64,000 nt of DNA from Chromera velia (taxonomy: Eukaryota > Sar > Chromeraceae), in the NCBI GenBank assembly GCA_018398765.1, contig JAHBMJ010005547.1, forward strand, positions 1-64,000, in the 5' to 3' direction. How positions within the stretch are numbered: the first letter of the stretch is position 1; each line of letters opens with the position of its first letter. Made by a program: the position numbers and the translations under genes. Below the pieces are notes generated by a model, which was not told the DNA's origin, searched no databases, and saw nothing but the letters and a program-made list of their open reading frames with translations. Of the stretch, positions 46,576 through 58,118 are shown in pieces.

Positions 46576-47258
46576 GGCCTCTCTCTTTATGTCCCTCGCC
46601 TCGCACCTCCCATCTGCGGGCATTGTTCTCCCACCCGCACAAAGCGAGAGAGAAAGAGAAAAAGCAAAAAGGGAAGGCTACACAAAGGTTTTGCCCGCCT
46701 GTTGTTGGACTGACTGCTAGAGAGAGAACGGGAGGGTGAGAAGAGCCGAGGAAAACACGGAGAGACGGGGAGAGCCAATGAATGGGAAATGGCAGCGAAC
46801 GGAAAGGAAGTGAACTGAAAAGAAAGTGAACGAGTATTCATTCTCTCCAACAGGCAGTCCTCTTTCAGTTCTTGTCTCTCATCACAACTCTTCAGGGAAC
46901 CCTGTTTCCCTTCAATCGCCAAAAATTCGCTTTCATCTCTGTTCTTCCTCTCCCCGAGAAAGCACGAATATCCCGTTTCCTTGCAGACAAGATTACGAAG
47001 AGACGAAGCGCAGCAGAACCAAAACACCGGACTATCCCCAAATCAAGAAAGAAATGGAATCGCGGAAGGAGGACAGCAGTCAGACAGACAGGCAGGCAGA
47101 CGAGGAGGCAAACAAACTGACCAACTGGTTCCTGCTGCAGCAGCATTTCATCATCTGCAGAACGATCAGAGAATAGAAACAGAGCAGAGAACAGAGTGGC
47201 GGGACGCGTATGCCTTTCATTCTTGAAAAAGGAAACATGGACAGAGACATTGCACACA

Positions 47259-47308
<50 letters not shown>

Positions 47309-47838
47309 CACACACACAAAGAGAAAACAGAGGGACCCACAGTGGAGATGAAGTTGGCAATCCTATCCTGGTAGGTGTCGGCGTGGGCGAGGGCGAGAGG
47401 CTCTGCAGTCGTTCGGTTGTTTGTTTATTCATTCGCATGTTCTCTCGTGTGAATGAATGAGTGTGTGATTGAGTGGGGTGGGTGCTAGAGTGTCCGCACT
47501 GCACCAAAGACACGACACAGAGCATACAGGCGTTCGCTCTTTCATTGATACATTCATCCGTTCCCTCAACCACTTGGTTAGTTCATGGGTCGAAATCCCA
47601 TGCAGTTTTTCTTTCACTTTCCTTTCAGTTTCGCCGACGCCATGCCATCTCTCTGCGTCTGAAGCCACGCTGCCAAGAAATGAAAGAGAGCTGGGCCCTC
47701 CCTGATTGCCTTCAAAGAGTAGCCAAGAGACAGGCACACAAACACAGAAAGAGAGCCAAAGACAGAGTCGCCCACACAACACAAGAAACGCACATTCACT
47801 TGCAGCTCCAGCCCCTTCCTGGCTTTGTGTGTAATTCT

Positions 47839-47878
<40 letters not shown>

Positions 47879-47894
47879 ATGTGTGTGTGCGCGC

Positions 47895-47927
<33 letters not shown>

Positions 47928-50857
47928 CGCGTGTGTGTGTGTGTGTATGTGCGCGCGTGTGTGTGTGTGTGTGTATGTGTTTGTGTGTGTGGGGGGGAGG
48001 GGTTGTACGTGTGCGCGCGCGCGTGTGTGTGTGTCCTCCATTTCCCCGGGTGCCCCTCTCAAGATCAACATGAACGCTCACTCCCCACACAAAACACGCC
48101 CACCTCAGTCCACTCCCTTCTCATCTGTCTGTCTCTTTGTCTGTCTGTCTTTCTGTCTTTCTGCCTGGCTGACTGACTCATCATCTGGCAGAGGAATCTC
48201 TTTTTGCTTTGGAAGAGTCTCAACTCATACGCCATCGACTTCTCGCTGCTCTTGCTCTGCCTGCAGTCAGAAGAGAACAGAAGAAAAGAGAATAGACGAG
48301 AAGAGCGACGTGAGTCCGTCGGCTGGTAGAATTGAAGTGATTCAGACGCATCAACTTCATGCGCAAGCATCAATACACTCACTCGTCTGGCAGCCAAAAC
48401 TTGCGACTGCAAACTCTTAGCGAGAAGAAGATAAGAAAGGAGAGAGAGAAAGAACGAAAGAAAGAAAGGCAGACAGAAAGACAGACGGAGACCAAAACAG
48501 AAATAGAGTCATGAAGATACCCCCGTGAGCAGATCAACCCAACAACAAGCAACGCCTTTTCTACCTAACGGACCTCTGCAGGAGAACATTCGGGTGATGG
48601 AGCCACTTGACGGAGATGTCGATTGTGGGTTTGGTCTTGATCACCTCGTCCTTCAACCTCTCGTCCTTCATCTTTTGGTCTGCAGAGAAGAGAAGAAGAA
48701 GTGCAGTGGAGAGTGAAAAGTGGACATTCCATTTGCCTCCCTCCCCCCTTCCCTCCCGACGTCCTCATCTTTCCTCTCAGGACGGGAAACACACCGATTT
48801 GTCCTCCCTAGCAAGCTAGCGAGACCAGAGAAAGACTGCAGATAGGAAGACAAAGGAGCAAAGCACAATCGACAGACAACTCCAATCCCACACACCCACC
48901 GACGCACCTGCGTATTGCTCAAGAGGTCTCTTATAACGTCCGAGGCACACTTTCGTCCTGCGTGCACCCACCCACCCATCCATCCATGTATACTCGCTCT
49001 TTTTTCACGCTATGGGATGGGCACTACTTCTTCTTCCTTCAGAGAGCCCAAGAGGCAATTGAAGGGAAAAAGCCCTGTCTTCGACCCTGCCTCGCGGTCT
49101 GACTGTCTGTAAGTCCGTCTCTCTACTACTTCCCTCTCTCCACCTCCTTTCATCCTGGATGTCGAAGCAAGAAGGACTTCTTGTTGCCCGTGTGTCTTTT
49201 CTTTTCCATGTGCAAACCGAAATAATCGTGATTGCGCTCTTTCTCCTTCCTGTTGTGAACGAAAAAGAAGAAGACAGAAGTCCCGATCTTCCACTGCGAC
49301 CGGTACTACGAAGAAACAAACGGCGTTGGCGAGAGAAGAGAAGAGAAAAGTCATGAAAACCGAAAAATAGATGAGCAAAGTACCCCTACCAGGAAGGAAG
49401 GAAGGAAGGAAGGAAGCAAGGGAAGGAAGGAACAGGGGTACAATGGACAGACAATAAATAAAGAGGCGGTGTGATTTCTGGGAAGGGAAGGGAAGGGAAG
49501 GGCGGCTCCGAACTGAGGGCACAAAAGTTTCTTTCGCTTCCCCAGATAGATCCATCGGACTAATTGATTACATACATATACATACAGACTCAGCAGTTTT
49601 TGGCGAGACCACATGCTTCCTCTGCCTCTGCATCCATCCCTGCGACTTTCTATTCACGCGTTCTGATGGACAAAGTGCCCCTCTGCCTTCCTGTCTGCTG
49701 CCCGCTCACTCACTGCCTGACTGACTCTCCCTGTTCGACCAGGTCCCTCCCGAAGTGCCTGTGGGGCTGGCAGAGGACCTCGATGGATATCTCGCAGTCC
49801 TTCGAGACGTCCGTGGAGGCCTCGCTGCAATAAACGAACGATACATACATGCTTGCGTGCATTCACACTTGAAATGAGAGAGGAATGGAAGAAAGAAGGG
49901 CCGTGCAGGGACACGCATGGAGAGAGACGGAGAGACAAGATGTGGCGCCCTTTGTGTCGCCCATAAGTAAGCGAAAAGAAAGGCTACCTGTGTGAAAGAA
50001 AGAAAAAAAGTCTCCTGTGCATATGGAAATTGGACGATGCAAACCGATCCAGTGATCAAATAGAGGACGGACAGACACACAGACAGGTGGACATTCTGGT
50101 TCATTTGAGACGCATTTCTGCGTGCTCATACACACAGACAAGCACAAGGACCTCAGCCAGTACACAAACGGAATAGAAACAGACTCACTGACTGACTGAC
50201 TGACAAAACGAAGGTTTCATTGAACTGCAACGCCTCTGAGACGATGAGTTCTTGCACCCGGGTGGCGGCGATCTGATTCTGGAAGGAGACCTCCACCCAC
50301 AGAGTGCCTGCAGGCAGACAGACAGACAGACAGTCGCGTGTGTATTTGCGTGCCATGATGCAGTCAACTTCGAAGCAGTAAAAGAAGAGGGGAACGCGTG
50401 AGAAAAAAAAAAGAAGCGAGAATCGACTTTTCGTTTTTCTTTTTACGGAAATTGCATTCGCAAAGCGTCCGTTCGTTCTCGCTTGAGTGACAGATATCTT
50501 GCTTGCTTGGTCTCTCGAGTGCAAAGTGAAGAAGACATTTTATTTCCTCCCGCGTCCTACCTGCCTCCCTAGCTGCCCGACTCGACTGATCTCTATGCAC
50601 TTCCATCGTTCCAACCTGAAATTTCCTTTCCTCACAGTCGCCTGCCTCTCTCACGCATGAAGAAGCGAAGGAAGACACACGAAGAAAGAAGAGAGAGAGA
50701 CACATACACAGACAGACAGACAAACAGACACACAGAGAGAAGAGGCTGACCTCCCGAGTTGACAGACCCCCAGAGGCTCGGGGACTCATTCACTTGAAGG
50801 TTCCGAACAGTCACGATCAACTCCCCTCTCTGCAATCTCTCTCTCTCAAACCACACA

Positions 50858-50914
<57 letters not shown>

Positions 50915-51291
50915 TGATTGATTGTCCTGCCGGGACCTTGGACCGAAACAAATCTCTAAATGGCGCTTCTCTGTCTTTGCTTCTCGTCCCTCCCTGCATC
51001 TCACACACTGCTCGTGTTTCCTTCCTAAACCCCCAGAGACGGAATGAAAAGAAAAACCCAAAAGAGACAAGCATACACACAGACAGACCCTTTTTGAATT
51101 TCCGCCCTGTGTCTGCGCCTTGGATGCTGAGATCCCTCCTTCCTCCTGTCTCCTCAGTCTGCTCTCCACCTCCATCCTCTCAGTCCTCCGGGCTTTCTGC
51201 AGACGATCCAGGTACCTGAGGGGGGAGGGCAGCATGGGCAAAGAGGATGGAAGGAGGGGGTCAACGGGTCTTCCCAGCATGTTCATAAAAA

Positions 51292-51330
<39 letters not shown>

Positions 51331-53902
51331 AGAGAGAGGGACTGACTGCAAGTGAAGCCTGGCGGTGCTCACGTAGGACGTTCGGTGCAATTTGATTTCT
51401 GCCGTCAGCCGGTATGCCTGCGAAACGGGGAGACGAAACAGAGACATGGGGAAGATGACTCTCTTTCTGCTTTCTCTCTCTCTCTTTGAGACAAAACAGC
51501 AAAAGCAGCCGTGAAGGAAACCACAGGAGAATGAAAGAGAGAGCGAGGCAGAGAGCAGGTCTCGGAAGAGAGAGACAGAGAGAAAGGGAAGAGAGAGACT
51601 GAAAAGACGATGAGGTGTGAGAAAAACTTTCCTTTTTGATCTGATGAAAAATTACGACTACAGACACATGCACAAACACAAACGCAAACAGAGAGGTGGA
51701 GGGGCACGAGGGAGAGGGGACAGACAGGCAGACAGACAGACAGACAGACAGACAGGCAGACAGACAGGCAGACAGACAGACAGAGCCCAACTGAGAGACA
51801 GACCATCTCCAGATACTCCTCTATGAACGCAGTTCTGCAGATATTGGCAGGGAGGGTTACCGTGGGGAATTAAGGCAACATTTACTTCTGCTTTCCTCTC
51901 TTTTCAGTGTCCGTCTGCTAATGCATTTGAGTTCTCTCCTTCCTCCCCCTCCCCCCCACCCTCCGTCTCCCTCTTTCTCATCATTGGGTAGATGGATGGA
52001 TTGAGGAAGGGAACAGAAGGAAGGAAAAGAATGAGGGAGAGAGAACAAAAACAAAACAGAGAGAGACGGCCACGCCAAGCAGCAGGGTCCATCAGGTCAA
52101 GCAACGAGCAAAGGAAGAAAGGGTCGGTCGTTTATTCCCTTCATCATCATGCCACACAAGAAAAGAAAAGAAAAGAAAGGGACGGATCCTCTAGCCAACC
52201 AATCCGCAGAATTATAAAAAAGCTCCCTTCGCCCCCTAGTGCCCCTGCAATGAGGAACGATCGTTTACTCCTCACTGACAGTCTAGCTCTCATAGGGCCC
52301 ATGCGCATGCACCATCAGAGAGAATTTTCCCTTCCCTCGTCCCTGAACACGCTTCTCTCTCTTACTCACATGTATACTTTCGGGTATCGCCTGAGTCCTT
52401 TGTCCTCTGCCGGTCGCTCTGGTCCCTCTGGCAGCTGTGGAGTCTGATGCAGGGGCTGTCCCATACTGCCTCTTCTCCCTCTCTGCATGGCCCTCACTGC
52501 CGCTGCCTCCTCCCCGTCCTCCTGGTTCTGGTTCTGGGCTTCAATGTACACCGTGTTCGTGGCTTGGCGGTAGACCTGAAAGAAAGGGCGTGTGTGTGCG
52601 GTTGTCTGTGTGTGCACTCAGAAAGCTCATAAGACATGTAGCTCTGTCTCTCCGTTTGTTTGTTGGGATGCATCAAGAAGCTCTCATCTGTACGCGAAGG
52701 AAATAGCACCATTAAAAATATTCTCTGCATGTTCATTGCCCAATGGATGAGTTCATTTCTGTTCTGCCCTTTTCTCTTCCTTCTCTTTTTGCAGGGAATG
52801 CGCCTTTTGTGTTTTTATCTCTCATGCTTCTTTCTTCCAATCTGTCTTGTTTGTTCGATGACGGCCTTTTTCAAATGTCCCCTCCTCGTGCTTGCTTGTC
52901 CTTTCCTCCTGAATTTGCCCTCTCGAACGTGACAAAAACCCCAGCCGAGATAAGGGAATGAAGGGATACGATGACTCCAGAGAGAAAGGGGGGAGGAAGT
53001 GGATGCATGCATGCATGCATGGATGATGAAATGAGTGAGCACATGCAAGAAAGGAGAAAACGGGAAACACGGAACAAAACAGAACAGAAACCCCAATCCA
53101 TGCAAAGACCCCTAGCCAATATGTGAATGAACACACTGACTCTCTTACCTGAACAATCACCCCAAGATCGTAGGCCCGCTCGCATTTCTGCAAGCACACA
53201 CGCACGAAGGCTCACATAGTTTCTTTCTTGTGCCTTCGTCCTTCCACATGATATTCAGACTACCTCCGATACCACCGCCCATCTCGAGAAGACCTGTCCA
53301 TGCGCCAATATCGCAACGCGCCCTCATTGCTTCCTTCTCGATCCAACGAAACTGCCTGTCACCTGCTCCTCCTCCCATCTTTTCCCTCTGCATGTACCAC
53401 GCCAGAGATGAGCACATGAAGAGCTCACTCACTCACCCACCCACCTGCGCGTTTTCGAGCAAGTCCTCCACAGCCAGCGCCGTCTCCTCGTCGTCGGGCC
53501 CCTTCACTTTGGCTCCTCCCAAATCTGTCGCGATCTGCTTTCTGCATGCAGTCAGTACGTCGGGCCGACAGAAAGAAAGAGCAGGGGCGGGCCATTTTCG
53601 ACTCTGCCATCGTTTTACATTGCAATTTCTTTCTTTCTTTCTTTCTTTCTTTCACCGCACGCACGCCTCACTGATTCGATTGTCTAAGCGGAGGGAATCG
53701 AAAAGGCAGAGCTCTGGACGGGAAAAACATTATCGATCCAGAAAGAAACCAACACCCGAACGAATATGGAAAGACTGTGAGTGAACACACGAGCGCATCC
53801 ATCCTTTTTCTCCCTTTCCGCACTTTCCCCCGCCTCACTTTCCAGTTGGTGTTTCCTCTACGGAAGCCTCACCTGAAGTCCTCGTTTTGGGCCCTGCTCG
53901 TT

Positions 53903-53938
<36 letters not shown>

Positions 53939-56900
53939 ATACACACACACACACAGAGGCGAAAGAAAGGCCGACGGAGCAAGTCGACGGGTGGATCGTT
54001 TGGGCGGAACAAGGGGAAGACGAACGTTGCTTCGCTTGGTGTATTGAGAAAACAAATGGCAGCAGAAAACAATGAATATTGATCTACGTGAGTATGTTCT
54101 CCTTTTTGTTTATTTCCGTCTTCTTTGTTCGATCCTCTCATGCAAACGAAACATACAGAAAGAAAGAACTGCATGATGTGAATCTCCCTTTTCATTCCTA
54201 ACGAGTTCCCTACCCACCCAGGTACCTACCCACTCACCTACCTGAATGCGTAGAGGAGCATCTTGTCGTCCAAGTTCATTCCTCTCATATCCTTCTCTGA
54301 CTGCCCAGAGGCCAATCTCAGATGCCGCACCTCTTTCTTGCCCTTCACCTTCAACTCCAAAGCCGCCAGTCGGTCCTGAAGAAAGGCAGCAGGGACGCAA
54401 ATAAAAGCCCTTGCTTTTGGAGACAAGAAGGAAGAAAGAAGAGAAGAGTGTTGCAGAAAGAAAAAGAGGTGCCAGTCATCATCTCATTCTCGTCAGCGGA
54501 CAATACGACAGCCAGACAAACAGACAGACAGACAGAGAGACGCACCTTCTCCTCCTCCTCAAAGTTCCTCATCATTTGCTGTTCAAAGTCCACAAGGTCA
54601 ATTTTGTATTTGCCTGAACGGAAACAGAAAGAGAGAAACGAAGGAAGGAAGGAAGACAGAAAAGAAGGGAAGGCACAAAGAAAGAAGCAAATTATCGGAA
54701 GGAACTTCATTGCACGGGACGAACACGGCATAAGTAAGAAAAGAGAAGCAACGTGAATCATGCAACGCGAAGGAAGGCACGATCGAGGCCTATCAAGACT
54801 CGACTCGGTATCAGAAAGTCAAGTGAGTTGATCTGGCCTCACTCTTTCCTGGCTTGGAAACTACAGCCGCCTGTACTTAATGAGAGGGCTCCATAGGAAG
54901 AAGTGGAAACATCCCGTTCCCCTTTTCCCTCACTCTCTCACACAAGCGCCAGAAGATCAGAGCAGAGAAGAGAAAGAAAGAAAGACCTGAGAGAGAAAAG
55001 AGAGAGGCCATCTATCTGCACAACCAACGAGCTGAGCCTGAATTCTTTTGGGCCTTTCTTGCTACCTACCAGGTACCATTCCCGCTTTGCCCCTGTACTT
55101 TCGAGGCTTCAGGATTGCATCCGTCTTCACCTCCTTCCACTGGTTGCCACCGAATTGCTTCAGATGTGCCATTAACTTTCCCCCAAACGTTCCCTGTTTG
55201 TGCTCCTTCTGCTCCTTGCCGATCCACATCATCACCGTCTCTTGGGGAAAGTCCTGGGGATTTCCCTCGGGACTGAACAGAACGACCTGCACAGAGATTG
55301 ATGCATAGATATGCACATGCACGCACGCAAAACACGCGGATAGGAGGAAGAAACCTAGTCTGCTTGTCTGGAAGATGAAGTGGTGCATTCTTGCAGGCAC
55401 CAAGTGTCTTCCTTCATTTTGCCTTCCGTCTTCACTCTGCCGTACTGGCCTCCACCCTCNATCGGAAGGAACTTCATTGCACGGGACGAACACGGCATAA
55501 GTAAGAAAAGAGAAGCAACGTGAATCATGCAACGCGAAGGAAGGCACGATCGAGGCCTATCAAGACTCGACTCGGTATCAGAAAGTCAAGTGAGTTGATC
55601 TGGCCTCACTCTTTCCTGGCTTGGAAACTACAGCCGCCTGTACTTAATGAGAGGGCTCCATAGGAAGAAGTGGAAACATCCCGTTCCCCTTTTCCCTCAC
55701 TCTCTCACACAAGCGCCAGAAGATCAGAGCAGAGAAGAGAAAGAAAGAAAGACCTGAGAGAGAAAAGAGAGAGGCCATCTATCTGCACAACCAACGAGCT
55801 GAGCCTGAATTCTTTTGGGCCTTTCTTGCTACCTACCAGGTACCATTCCCGCTTTGCCCCTGTACTTTCGAGGCTTCAGGATTGCATCCGTCTTCACCTC
55901 CTTCCACTGGTTGCCACCGAATTGCTTCAGATGTGCCATTAACTTTCCCCCAAACGTTCCCTGTTTGTGCTCCTTCTGCTCCTTGCCGATCCACATCATC
56001 ACCGTCTCTTGGGGAAAGTCCTGGGGATTTCCCTCGGGACTGAACAGAACGACCTGCACAGAGATTGATGCATAGATATGCACATGCACGCACGCAAAAC
56101 ACGCGGATAGGAGGAAGAAACCTAGTCTGCTTGTCTGGAAGATGAAGTGGTGCATTCTTGCAGGCACCAAGTGTCTTCCTTCATTTTGCCTTCCGTCTTC
56201 ACTCTGCCGTACTGGCCTCCACCCTCCCCCCCCCCCTCCCTCTCTCTCTGTGTGTGTAGAAGGGCGGCAGCAAACGCGCTTGCAAGGTTTTCCGCCCCTT
56301 CTCACGCACCTCGTTTTCTCTCGGAGGTTTCGGCAGGGGATTCTTGCTGATGCGGGCATACGGGTGGTGGGATTTGTACCCCCTCCCATGGTTTTTCTGG
56401 AACCTGCAGGGAGGCAGAAACGAGGGGAGGGGGGGAGAATTTGAGTACGAAAGATGAAAGGAAGGAAGGAAGGAAGGAAGGAGAAAGAGAGAACATGTAT
56501 AAGCATGTGGGTAAATGCATTTGGTCTTCTCCATTCCATTTTGTTGTTCGTGTGCCGCACTTCAGGGTCTCTTGCTTTCGTTCTGACAAAACGCCAGGGG
56601 AATCAACGAGAGGAGAAAAGAAAGAAAGAAAGAAAGAAAAACAACACAGAGCCATCCCCTAATGAGCAGCATTGAGGGACAGAAAGGAAAGAGAGGGACA
56701 TTCAAGAAATAACCCAGAAGGAAAGGAGACAGGGGGAGTACTCGACTCGCACAAACCAACCGTTGAGGAAAGCAGCACCTACAGGACCTATCGCAGCCCT
56801 CCCGGCAGCAGCAGCAGAGCGAGTCTCTAGTCCAAGTGAAGACCCTGTACATGAACAGCCCGATCCTCTCCTCTACTGCAGGCAGCCACGTGGTCCAGTC

Positions 56901-57328
56901 CCCTGCCGTAAATCGGGACACAGGCTGGATGGGCTGGTTCGCGTCGGCGCGCCCCAGCATGGCTGCATGCAGAGGAAACAACGGAAACAGCGAGAGGGAG
57001 GCAGTCGTGGGATTTCAGCAGAGTGACCCATACTGTCCATGCGAAGGTGCACAAGATCTACGAGTATTGAGGAACAGGTAAGAACACAGACTAGAGGACA
57101 GCACACACTTGTTGGGATAGATCGGACAAGGGTCATGAGAAGTCCTTTATCGAAACCAGCGGTACATTTACTCAAACAAGATTCGATCAAGCAAAAGAGC
57201 AGAGAAACAAGGGAGAACGACTCCAAATCTGTCGGAGTCAGCAGGGACGTACGTGACATTGCATCGAGGCCCCCATCAGGACCTCCTCCTCCCTGCTGTG
57301 GCGGTTGGGATACGTGAGGCGCTGCCAT
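43930..57328 (-). CDS. Very large many-exon membrane protein with C2-like domain, family not recognised
   Basis: About 30 short exons can be traced. Phase-checked ones at the 5' end include 57253-57328 (ATG), 56761-56962, 56310-56403, 55837-56053, 54546-54613, 54242-54375, 53873-53902, 53445-53541, 53149-53187, 52370-52575 and 51804-51834; the 3' end has 44294-44326 and 43930-44058. The N-terminal part has a Cys cluster ([17 protein letters not shown]), then [20 protein letters not shown] and other charged helices. A C2-like beta domain spans exons near 50751-50836, 50215-50309 and 49744-49828 ([54 protein letters not shown]). Hydrophobic helices follow, such as [29 protein letters not shown] and [19 protein letters not shown]. 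The tail is Asn/Gly-rich and ends ATAIV. C2 domains often bind lipids or Ca2+; the overall function is unknown. Some middle joints are unresolved, and gap and duplication artefacts lie within. Confidence 0.65.
44314..44482. repeat. 73-bp tandem repeat containing a duplicated 3' splice site
   Basis: Units start with GGTCCAATTCAAGCTGCAGG at 44314, 44387 and (partial) 44460. On the minus strand each unit holds the acceptor CCCTGCAG followed by codons for LELDR, as at the true exon 44294-44326. The extra copies would give alternative acceptors that lead into stop-containing sequence. Confidence 0.85.
44826..44860. repeat. AC dinucleotide microsatellite
   Basis: Alternating AC within an intron of the large minus-strand gene. 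Confidence 0.85.
45947..45960. other. Assembly gap (14 N)
   Basis: A run of 14 undetermined bases lies inside the large minus-strand gene, between exons coding for [17 protein letters not shown] and the downstream membrane helices. An exon could be missing or mis-joined here. Confidence 0.98.
47836..48035. repeat. 200-bp GT/GC alternating purine-pyrimidine tract
   Basis: Nearly continuous GT repeats are broken by GCGCGC islands, in an intron of the large minus-strand gene. Such alternating tracts are classic candidates for left-handed Z-DNA under supercoiling. Confidence 0.85.
50858..50910. repeat. AC/AG/GACA compound microsatellite
   Basis: AC repeats pass into AG and then GACA units within an intron of the large minus-strand gene. 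Confidence 0.85.
51719..51782. repeat. GACA/GGCA tetranucleotide array next to an exon
   Basis: About 16 units of the CAGA/GACA type lie just downstream (minus strand) of the small exon 51804-51834, close to its GTCTGT donor. Confidence 0.85.
53906..53955. repeat. AC dinucleotide microsatellite
   Basis: Alternating AC lies directly beside the acceptor of the 30-base exon 53873-53902 on the minus strand. Confidence 0.85.
54694..55459. repeat. First copy of a 766-bp exact direct duplication
   Basis: This stretch is repeated at 55461-56226 with a single N (55460) at the junction, offset 767. It carries a full duplicate (55070-55286) of the exon at 55837-56053 coding for [20 protein letters not shown]. 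Exact identity and the N at the seam point to a scaffolding or overlap error rather than a real duplication. Confidence 0.9.
55461..56226. repeat. Second copy of the 766-bp duplication
   Basis: Partner of 54694-55459. The gene model needs only one of the two exon copies, and splicing in both would repeat 72 residues. Confidence 0.9.
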
Positions 57329-58118
57329 GGTGCCTTAGTTGTTACAAAGTTCGTTCCTCGATTCAATGTATTTGACTCGGCTTTGTGCGTTTTGGCTTCG
57401 CGCCTTCCACGCCCGAAGAGGAAAAATTCTTCAGGATAAAAGGTCTTCGTGGGGAAAGCGCAAAGTGTCTACAAAGGAGGCATGCCGTCCGTTGAGGTGT
57501 GCTCGAGGAGGCAATTAATTTAGGAGACGCCTCTTTGTCCTTCTCTTCGTTTTTTAGTTGATGCCTTTTTTCAGATCCCTGGGATTTGCTTCGCTCACCC
57601 TGGCGCGGTACACCCATGAGCAGGAGAGTCACTTACACAGGCAGGGCTCAATGCGTACATAGGAAACCGAACGCTTCTCTGCTCGAACTTTTCTCTAGCT
57701 GAAGGATCTGTCTATGGTCAACAAGTCTTCGGACAACAGTATTCACGCGCGCGCGCGCGGCAGGCCCGGTGTCTGCATGCATGCATGCATGCAATCTCTC
57801 TTTCCGGAGCCACTCGCACGCGGGCTCGGTTATGCATGGCTCGGTTAAATTGGGTTGATCGCGCTGAAGAAGTGAAGCTGAAGCTGGGTTTGACTTCGAG
57901 CATCTTCGACAATGCGTGGGCGAGCATACTATTCATATTGGCAGGGTGCAGCACACTCTCTTCAGGTTGGCACGAGTAGCTTCTCGCTTTTTCTTCAATC
58001 TTTTTGCAGACTCAAACAAGTGTTTGCAAAGCCCTTCCTTCGGCAGTTCTCGTGAAGGGAAAAGGAGACGGCAGATCTGAATTCTACTTGACAGCCTCCG
58101 CATTTCTACAATTCAATC
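57329..58118. promoter_or_regulatory. Divergent spacer between the large C2/TM gene and the LRR gene
   Basis: The two start codons (57328 minus, 58119 plus) face away from each other across 790 bases. The spacer contains a CGCGCGCGCGCG run near 57747-57760, a perfect TGCATGCATGCATGCATGCA run at about 57774-57792 and a TTATGCATGG string near 57829. A shared promoter is likely but untested. Confidence 0.5.

Noticed and set aside
47825-48090. Cys/Val or His/Thr repeat proteins on both strands
   Set aside because: They are translations of the GT/GC tract.
54694-56226. A true tandem exon duplication in the large gene
   Set aside because: Exact identity over intron sequence and a single N at the junction favour an assembly artefact.
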